Source: Paraphoma chrysanthemicola
Taxonomy: Eukaryota > Ascomycota > Dothideomycetes > Pleosporales > Phaeosphaeriaceae
DNA length: 64,000 nucleotides
Assembly (NCBI GenBank): GCA_020744225.1
Contig: JAGMWG010000014.1
Coordinates: 186,001 to 250,000 of the forward strand
Direction of reading: 5' to 3'
This document shows positions 57,926 to 64,000 of the stretch, piece by piece. Both the position numbers and the translations under genes were made by a program. Each line of letters starts with the position of its first letter. The first letter of the stretch is position 1. The notes beneath the pieces were generated by a model. It searched no databases. It saw only the letters and a program-made list of their open reading frames with translations, and was not told where the DNA came from.

Positions 57926-59746
57926 TTATAGCATTGACTTCTCCTTCTCTTGTACTACAGCCTTTCTTGGATACTCATTCTTCTCCGCGATACTCTTTGT
58001 AATACGTTTCATTTCTTCCAAGTTCTCCTTCCCTACTGCCCTCGGCGTCTTACCATATTTATTGCACAGGTGCGCAGCAACCGCAGTAGCGATCGCATGC
58101 TGGCTACCATTCCCCATGAACTTCGTATTTGAGCCCGCAACATGCGTAACGCTGATATGCTTCCCTGCCATCATCACGTTGTCTAGATTGACCGAGTACA
58201 AGCACCGGAACGGCACATCGTAGTCTTTCTCGTCTCGCTCGTCCCACTCCCAGTACTTGAGACGGAAGTCATATTTTGCGTCTTGATCAGGTGGAATATG
58301 CAGGCAGAACGCGCCACCGTTTTTGACGACAGCATCTGGGAATTCCTTGTGTGTACGTATATCCGGTTCGCTGAGTATGTAATCGCCCTTGTATCGCTTG
58401 AACTCGCCTTGTGCGGCGACGAAGGCAACGTGATCGAATTTGAGGTTTGCAAACTTCTCTGGCGCCATGGTCTTGACGTTGGAGAATGTGCCGTAGATTG
58501 CGCGAAGCAGGTGGTCGCGGATACGCTCGCCGTTGGTGTATGGATCGAGATACTGCCCGTACTCCCAGTAGTGAGTGAGCGGACCTCTCATGCGGCGCTT
58601 GAGCGTCATGTCAGGAGGAGATGCGGCTGGGCCTGGAGCATTCTCGACACCGAGTCTAGCGAGCTGGCCTCCAAGATCAGCGAAGTCCTTTGCAACTTCA
58701 GTAGCCCATGGCACTTCGGGGAACGACACAGGCGAAGCGGCCTCGGCTGTGCGAAAAAACACAGTATGTCCGTGGTGGCTATCGTCGTGTTCTTTAGTGG
58801 CCAGGCTTTCACCATACTCTGACTTTGCCTCGTGCCCATAGAGTGTTTCCGCATTTGCGATTCTTCCGAACAGTGCTACACCTGAGCAATCGATGAAGAT
58901 TGGCGCAGTAAATCGTCGCTCCCGCCCAGTTCGCGCATCACGAGCGTCGATCGAGACGATATTCGAGTCTTCCATAGTCGCGTTATAGATTGTGTGCTCC
59001 AGTACAAGTGTTGCTGACGGTTCTGCATCCAGAAGTTCTTTCGCATGAATGTCGCCGTCTGCACCTCGTTCATAGATTTCATCCACCAGAGGTCCTGTGA
59101 CGCCACGGGGTCGAAGTCCAATCTCACGGCTGGCGTTACCCCCAAGATAAGGTCGGTTGTGAACAAGAGCCACACGCTGGCCCAGTCGAGCAGCAGCAAG
59201 TGCAGCAGCAGATCCGACTACACCGCCACCAAGCACGACGACATCGAAGCGCCCAGCGTCCGTTGGCTTCTCAGGGAGGCCTCGTAACTTTCTACGCCAT
59301 GAACGGGCTACGTCATCCCCGCCTTCTGGTGGCACGCCCTCCTCGCGTGTGAAAAGAATGGCGTCGCATCGTCCACAAAAGCCCGTTAGGTCGTGTAGAG
59401 CCAATCTGGTGGTCCCCTTTGACAGTCGCACCTTCCCAGCATTTTGCCATGCCCAGTCAAGATCATTAGCACCGAAGACAGTTTGCAGCTCTCGTCCACC
59501 GATAATCAGCTTGAATCGCCCTGGATGGTGGCCGGGAACCCAGTCCTTGGCACGCACCCAGGCGTAGTACTCTCCAGTTGCAGGAATGGAGACTTCAGTC
59601 GTGGCGTCGGTAACAGGTACGCCATTTCCATGTGCTAAGAGGTATGGCGAGCCCATCTCAAGGTCGAATTGGGAGTCGAGTACCCAGCCGCCATAGTCGC
59701 TGAATGCCTCTGCCTCCACGAGGACTCCAGATGGCAGCGTCATCAT
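57926..59746 (-). CDS. FAD-dependent oxidoreductase with N-terminal carbohydrate-binding-like domain
   Basis: Intronless, 606 aa, start ATG 59746 (a second ATG is next to it). Residues 1-130 form a beta-rich region with GWVLDSQFDLEMGSPYLLAHG and YYAWVRAKDWVPGHHPGRF, like the accessory domain found before FAD oxidoreductases of bacterial polysaccharide-degrading clusters. An FAD site follows at about residue 167: FDVVVLGGGVVGSAAALAAARLG. Then come RPYLGGNASREIGL, FIDCSGVALFG (second FAD block) and, near the end, VMMAGKHISVTHVAGS...MGNGSQ. This layout is the FAD_oxidored family, mainly bacterial. No signal peptide. Substrate unknown; sugar or glycoside oxidation is a guess. Lack of introns and bacterial look suggest possible horizontal origin. 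Confidence 0.85.
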   Translation of the reverse strand: MMTLPSGVLVEAEAFSDYGGWVLDSQFDLEMGSPYLLAHGNGVPVTDATTEVSIPATGEYYAWVRAKDWVPGHHPGRFKLIIGGRELQTVFGANDLDWAWQNAGKVRLSKGTTRLALHDLTGFCGRCDAILFTREEGVPPEGGDDVARSWRRKLRGLPEKPTDAGRFDVVVLGGGVVGSAAALAAARLGQRVALVHNRPYLGGNASREIGLRPRGVTGPLVDEIYERGADGDIHAKELLDAEPSATLVLEHTIYNATMEDSNIVSIDARDARTGRERRFTAPIFIDCSGVALFGRIANAETLYGHEAKSEYGESLATKEHDDSHHGHTVFFRTAEAASPVSFPEVPWATEVAKDFADLGGQLARLGVENAPGPAASPPDMTLKRRMRGPLTHYWEYGQYLDPYTNGERIRDHLLRAIYGTFSNVKTMAPEKFANLKFDHVAFVAAQGEFKRYKGDYILSEPDIRTHKEFPDAVVKNGGAFCLHIPPDQDAKYDFRLKYWEWDERDEKDYDVPFRCLYSVNLDNVMMAGKHISVTHVAGSNTKFMGNGSQHAIATAVAAHLCNKYGKTPRAVGKENLEEMKRITKSIAEKNEYPRKAVVQEKEKSML

Positions 59747-60379
59747 GAAGTGAGTTGTTGAGCCTAATGCATCGATGTACAGCGTCGCTCGTCCGACACT
59801 ACGAATGAAGAACTTATTATCGAAGCGTGCATGGGTGTATTGGGGTTATGTTCCAATGTGAGTGCTGCATTACTATTAGTGAGGGTTTGGGCCGAGGTAT
59901 GATTAGTCTTAAGATAAATCCCCGAAGTCCGAGCGCTACCATCCGGCAGATGTCGTGGTATCTTTATATGCGGAGATGAAGTGGCTATAAACTGGGCTAT
60001 TTCAGAACTATTATCCACTATTCAATTTGAAAATGTGCAACCTTGCCACATAGTAGGGACGTTTCACAAGGGCATTGCTTGGGAGCCGCTCACATGCAAT
60101 CGTCACTATATGTGCATGGGATTTTTAACACGCTGTTAAGCTTCTGATTGGCATGAAGATACGCAGGTAGGACTTTGCCAACGTAGTCACTTCTTCTTGG
60201 GACATAAGTCACAGAAGTACAGCTATTGTTTACCGAACCTGTCGGGAATAACACTATCCGTACGGCCACAAGTACCACGTCAAGCTCCGATAGTGATACT
60301 AGTCTCTTGGGTCCTCAAGAACGGCCATACTCACACCGCGCTTTGGTTTCGTATGCTGATTCGTTTGTGCTTTCGTTGG
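59747..60379. other. Intergenic region, no supported gene
   Basis: Short frames only. The left end is the promoter of the FAD oxidoreductase gene; the right end is 3' flank of the repeat-protein gene. Confidence 0.4.
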
Positions 60380-60913
60380 CTACTCATCATCCTCTTCTCC
60401 AGCTTCTTCCTCTCCACCAGCTCCCTCTTCTTCCCCAGCTCCCTCTTCTTCCCCAGCTCCCTCTTCTTCACCAGCTCCCTCTTCTTCACCGGCTCCCTCT
60501 TCTTCACCAGCTCCCTCTTCTTCACCAGCTCCCTCTTCTTCACCAGCTCCTTCCTCCTCGCCCGCGCCCTCCTCTCCACCAGCCTCCTCTTCACCTCCCT
60601 CGTCATCAGAATCCTCTTCTGCTGCGGCCGCTCCCTTTGCAGGCGGAGCTCCTGTATCATTCGCAGGCGGAGTCGGGAGTGCTAAGGCAGTGCCGTTCCC
60701 GCACTGCGCCAGTGTGGCTTCTGGAGGCGCTGGAGCAGCGGCAGGAGCGGGCAGATAGTCATCTGTGGTGGAATGGTAGTGTCAGTATGATTGACGAGAA
60801 GGAGATTTGTTAAGGTACAAACCTTGACGGCGTGCGATGAAGGGGTGGGGAGCAGTAAGTGCGGATTGCACAAAGAGGGCGGAGACAACGAGGACGAGCG
60901 TTGAGGACTTCAT
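60380..60913 (-). CDS. Secreted acidic repeat protein (GAGEEE repeats)
   Basis: Two exons, 60913-60823 and 60762-60380, with a 60-nt GT-AG intron; 157 aa. The first 20 residues are a signal peptide (MKSSTLVLVVSALFVQSALTAP); an Arg-Arg site just after (IARRQ) may be a Kex2 cleavage site. A Pro/Ala-rich middle with N-x-T sites (NGT, NDT) and one or two cysteines is followed by about nine GAGEEE hexapeptides and an acidic end (EAGEEDDE). The frame reads through the repeats without a break, and the antisense frames look better by length only because the repeat is 18 bp. Function unknown; possibly a calcium- or wall-binding or surface-active protein. Confidence 0.8.
60413..60570. repeat. 18-bp tandem repeat
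   Basis: Plus-strand unit agctccctcttcttcacc (with c/a variants at one position and one g for a), about seven near-perfect copies plus two diverged ones on the right. It lies in the coding part of the secreted acidic protein, in frame, so copy-number changes would alter the protein by six residues without frameshift. Confidence 0.9.
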
Positions 60914-61717
60914 GTTGATAGTGGTGTAAGTGTTAGATTGTGAAGGACTGAAATCTGTTTGCTGAAGAAACACGAAGATTCATTACTGGGCATCTGGGCG
61001 CTTTTATCTTCAACCTCAATTAGACCAGCATTCAGGTGTATTCCATGGGCCTCAGTCCTCCAGAGGCAGGTAATGGTATCCCATGTAATGTCAGCATCAT
61101 GCGCTCCAGTAACGTGCGCAATTGATAGACAATAGGCGACAAATCGGACACTGTTGTAACGATACAGGCCTGTCGACTACCCATGAATGTCTGACCTTCT
61201 ACAAGGACATCGCGAGGCTAGTAAGCGGCAGATCACAAGCCGTGTACTTTGACTTCAGGAAGCGTGAGATCTAGATGAATGTAACCTCAATGGAGAAAGA
61301 GCTAGGACCTGGGTCGATTTGATGCCTCAAGTATGGAATTCTTACCCCGCCAATCCGAAATCGATACACACAATCGCACAGAGCTTTAGCAAGGTAGTGT
61401 CGCCAAAACATCGACTTGGGTTGGCCCCGGCGCGTAAAACGATGTGCCATGTTTGAAGCAGGGATGTCACCCTGGTGTTGAGGCTAGCGTCAGGCACACC
61501 ATACACGACGTGCATCAAGACGAGGGGGCGACGTAGCGGATAGACAAGATAATGTAATGATGATTGAATTGTGGTGTAGAGCAAGTGGTATACTGCTGGA
61601 GCATCGCGTGCTGATGATCGCTGAAACAAACCCAAGTAACGCCGGGATGTGGTCGCTATGCTAAACGTCGATCAAGAACAAAGATAGAATGTGATGAAGA
61701 AATGAAACGATCCGCAC
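60914..61717. other. Intergenic region, no supported gene
   Basis: A minus-strand frame at 61342-61635 is open for 97 codons but shows no features. The left part is the promoter of the repeat-protein gene. Confidence 0.4.
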
Positions 61718-62839
61718 TCATGCACCAAGTGCAATTAGTCGGTTCTTGATATCCATTGGCCTCATAGCCTGGTTCACAACAACACTAGAAATAGTGCCCA
61801 TGTTGACAATTGACAGGTATCCTGGCGCAACTTCACTCGCCAAAACTTCTATGCACTTTAGTGCCTCCTCTTGTGATATCGGCGATCGAATTGAGCCTCG
61901 CAGGGACTGGAGAAGAGTGGTTGTGGAGAATGAGACTCGCATGCCGGGCTTGCTAGCACAGAGCAAGGAAAGAACGCCAAGAACTTCGGGCGCACGTTGG
62001 AGAGCAGCTTTGCGTTGCAGCTCGGCAGGATTGGGAGCAGCGGGACCGCACTTTGCTGCTTCTTGTTTGGCGAGGATGCGATCGAGCAAGTTGGTCTTGC
62101 GCACTGCAGCAAATTCGGTGATCTTTGTCTGTGCTGGTTGCTGCACGTTATGGATGGATGCGGGTTCGTTCTCCTTTCCTGTGGATGGTCTGGTCTTCTT
62201 TTGAGCACGACCCTGCTGCACGCTCTCCTTGAACTCCCTCAGCCTCTTGCGACCCTTCTCTTGCAGTGGTGCGAGGGCTGTCAAAGACGCGCACGTGGTG
62301 ACTTCGGCGAGAGGAAGCTGGGCAAGGAACTTGGAGATTGAGTTGTCGTCAAGGAATGTGTCGAGACGTGTCTGCTTGACGTCGGCCTTCTTTGGCCGGC
62401 CACGGCCACGCCTGGGCGTCGCGATAGGCCGTGCGACAACCTGCTGGGAGGTGCGCCATTGTGACCACAGGCTATCCAGTCCCTCCTTGAACAAGTCCTG
62501 CAAGCCTTGCTCGTTGACGTTTGTCATGCCGTCCAACAGCGGGCTGTTCTCCTTGATCTCAATGCAAACTTTGCCGCGGCCGTAGTCGGATAGGAAGTAC
62601 GGATTGTGTTGTCCAGATGGGCCTTGGTCGAGGACACCGATGAGGAGCCGGATATCATCGTAAGTCACCTGACGCTGTCGCCAGACTTTGGTGGTAGAGA
62701 TAGTCAGATCTCGAAGATCTGCGGGTGTCGAAGTGCCGTTGTGCGCGTAGTGGAGTGACAGCGCCGTGAGGAAAGACGAGTGCAGCGCCAGGAGATTGAC
62801 GAGCTCCTCGGGGAGCTGGCCAGGAGCAATGGGCGACAT
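61718..62839 (-). CDS. CDT1: DNA replication licensing factor Cdt1-like
   Basis: Intronless, 373 aa, ATG at 62839. The middle has a basic AT-hook-like patch (RRGRGRPKKADVKQ) followed by a PIP-box-like run (TRLDTFLDDN). A long basic linker (RKRLREFKESVQQGRAQKKTRP) and another QTKITEFAAV element follow. The C-terminal 120 residues have the winged-helix arrangement of Cdt1: LLDRILAKQEAA, ELQRKAALQRAPEVLGVLSLL, VSFSTTTLLQSLRGSIRSPISQEEALKCIEVLASE. In eukaryotes Cdt1 loads MCM with ORC and Cdc6; here nuclear. The PIP-like motif hints at PCNA-dependent turnover (inference). Confidence 0.85.
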   Translation of the reverse strand: MSPIAPGQLPEELVNLLALHSSFLTALSLHYAHNGTSTPADLRDLTISTTKVWRQRQVTYDDIRLLIGVLDQGPSGQHNPYFLSDYGRGKVCIEIKENSPLLDGMTNVNEQGLQDLFKEGLDSLWSQWRTSQQVVARPIATPRRGRGRPKKADVKQTRLDTFLDDNSISKFLAQLPLAEVTTCASLTALAPLQEKGRKRLREFKESVQQGRAQKKTRPSTGKENEPASIHNVQQPAQTKITEFAAVRKTNLLDRILAKQEAAKCGPAAPNPAELQRKAALQRAPEVLGVLSLLCASKPGMRVSFSTTTLLQSLRGSIRSPISQEEALKCIEVLASEVAPGYLSIVNMGTISSVVVNQAMRPMDIKNRLIALGA

Positions 62840-63445
62840 GGTGGATGACGATATCGGTAATGATACGGCGGAGAGATAGTAGTATCAATGCTGCAAAGTG
62901 AAGTGATGTGGGTGTCGTGGTTGTGCGTGCACGGGGGCCGTTGTCGTGTTTATGTGCCGAGGGGCTGGCAAAACAGGAAAGACCGACACGCGCTCCTGCG
63001 GTCTTGGCGCGTTCGCGTCGCGTTTCCGCTCGCCAATCAGAATGCGTCATTTAGATGACCACTGCATTTCTGCGACGACAAACTCTGAACACTGCCAGCG
63101 AACATCGAGCCATTCACGACTTGCGAGGCACATGTTGGGGTCGTACTACTGAATTGGCTAGATGTCGAGCTGTGCAAAGGTCGCGACTGAGCGTGCACCA
63201 CCTAGCAAACCGCGCATCACCACCCACAACTACTGATACTCACAAACCCGTTACAATACATCTCAGCGACAATGTTAGGACCGCACCACATGATAAAGGA
63301 ACATCTCGAGAAGTAAAATCGTGAATCATATTGAGACGAGAGCCTACTCCAATGTACGCCGTGCTAACAGCAGATGCGATTTCAAGCTCCAGTACTGAGA
63401 TCACCCCACATTCCTGTGGAATCATTCAGGTCCAGCAATCAGCAC
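62840..63445. other. Cdt1 upstream region, no supported gene
   Basis: Promoter and 5' flank of Cdt1 and 3' flank of the right-edge gene. Near 63000-63060 a GCGCGTTCGCG-like GC-rich stretch occurs (cell-cycle-type sites were not proven). Confidence 0.35.
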
Positions 63446-63993
63446 TTATTTGCCGCCGAACCACGAGCTGAACCAGCCCTTTGCTTCCCGGGTGTCCTCG
63501 AGAACCTTCTTGTCGAACTTGTCGATCGAGGCGTTGACGTCCTTGCGTGTGCTGTTGAAGTCCCGCTCAGCCTGCGCCTTTGCTTCCTCGTACTTCTTCC
63601 TCGCCTCTGCGCTGTACTGGTCGAGCTTCTGCTCGGCCTCTTGTGCCTTCGTCTTGGCAGTGTTGGCCTTCATACTGTCAGTGGAAGCTGTAGCAATGTT
63701 CGGCAAGGTGACATACGTATTGCTGAGCAGTCGCGCGGACTGCCTCGTAGCCCTCCTCGCCGGCCTTCTTAGCCTCCTTGTCTGCGCCAGGGAAGTCGCC
63801 CTTTACTCGCCTCACGGCATTGGCAGCATCGTCTGCACTCGTTAGACTATTGGATCGTTTCTGAATTTGCGTCGAAATACGCACGCTCAGCCTTCTTCTC
63901 CGCAAGCTTTGGGTCCCCGCCAGCGCTGTAAAGGTAGTATCCGACACCTCCAGCGGCAACGACACCAAGCGTGGGGATGATGCGGTTCGACAT
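63446..63993 (-). CDS. Calcofluor white hypersensitive family protein
   Basis: Three exons, 63993-63885, 63832-63717 and 63667-63446, with GT-AG introns of 52 and 49 nt; 148 aa. Start MSNRIIPTLGVVAAGGVGYYLY is a short hydrophobic anchor followed by AGGDPKLAEKKAE, the hallmark of this small fungal family. The remainder is charged, Ala/Lys/Glu-rich helix (KAQEAEQKLDQYSAEARKKYEEAKAQAERDF), resembling LEA-like or coiled-coil proteins, and ends in EAKGWFSSWFGGK. It probably sits in a membrane (mitochondrial or ER). The family name comes from mutants hypersensitive to cell-wall dye; the molecular role is unknown. The start lies seven bases inside the window edge. Confidence 0.85.
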
Positions 63994-64000
63994 TGTGTTG

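Noticed and set aside
60226..60813. Plus-strand Leu/Pro-rich repeat frame (LPLLHQ units)
   Set aside because: It is the reverse-strand shadow of the GAGEEE-coding repeat, which itself has a signal peptide and a proper intron.
1..64000. Intact transposable element or CRISPR array
   Set aside because: No transposase, reverse transcriptase, terminal repeats with target duplication or spacer array was seen by eye; CRISPR is not expected in a fungus.

Overview
The window is nuclear DNA of a filamentous ascomycete (Pezizomycotina, most likely a Dothideomycete). Evidence: genes carry short GT-AG introns (about 43-102 nt) with CT(A/G)A(C/T)-like branch sites; there are several HET-domain genes, a fungal NACHT/NLR gene, an Ecp2/Hce2-like small secreted protein, GPI-anchored cell-wall proteins, a pisatin-demethylase-like P450, and single-copy eukaryotic genes (cytosolic Ile-tRNA synthetase, Sfi1, Cdt1). 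The Dothideomycete placement is inference from gene content only. I saw no bacterial operon, CRISPR array, rRNA, convincing tRNA or intact transposon.

Layout. 0.4-25.2 kb is an accessory, self/non-self recognition-like region: a HET-ankyrin gene with 13 repeats (410-3196, minus), a truncated relic (3.9-4.6 kb), a P450 (5.0-6.8 kb), a conserved small protein (7.4-7.9 kb), about 3 kb without a credible gene, a proline-rich GPI protein (10.9-11.7 kb), a NACHT NLR-like STAND protein (13.4-16.4 kb), a HET gene (18.7-20.5 kb) flanked on both sides by copies of a decayed direct repeat, a small secreted protein (22.0-22.7 kb) and a disrupted HET gene (23.4-25.2 kb). 25.4-34.3 kb is rich in secreted products and enzymes, mostly on the minus strand: an acidic secreted protein, a conserved fungal protein of unknown function, a four-exon GMC oxidoreductase, an Hce2-like small protein and two N-glycosylated GPI-type proteins.

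34.8-45.9 kb is core genome: cytosolic isoleucyl-tRNA synthetase, Sfi1 (spindle pole body), and a transcription factor joining SANT, homeodomain and C2H2 zinc fingers. 46.2-59.7 kb is mixed: a small gene with an apparent one-base frameshift, two fungal conserved proteins without secure function, a decayed short-chain dehydrogenase, a formyltetrahydrofolate deformylase, a HET gene with one in-frame TAG, and an intronless FAD oxidoreductase of bacterial appearance. 60.4-64.0 kb has a secreted protein made of an 18-bp GAGEEE repeat, Cdt1, and a small coiled-coil protein of the calcofluor-white-hypersensitive family.

Main interpretation: a recognition-gene neighbourhood (four HET genes, one NLR) in which several members and neighbours are visibly broken or repeat-expanded, next to conserved housekeeping genes. 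All splice sites were read by eye from frame continuity and GT-AG signals; there is no transcript evidence.
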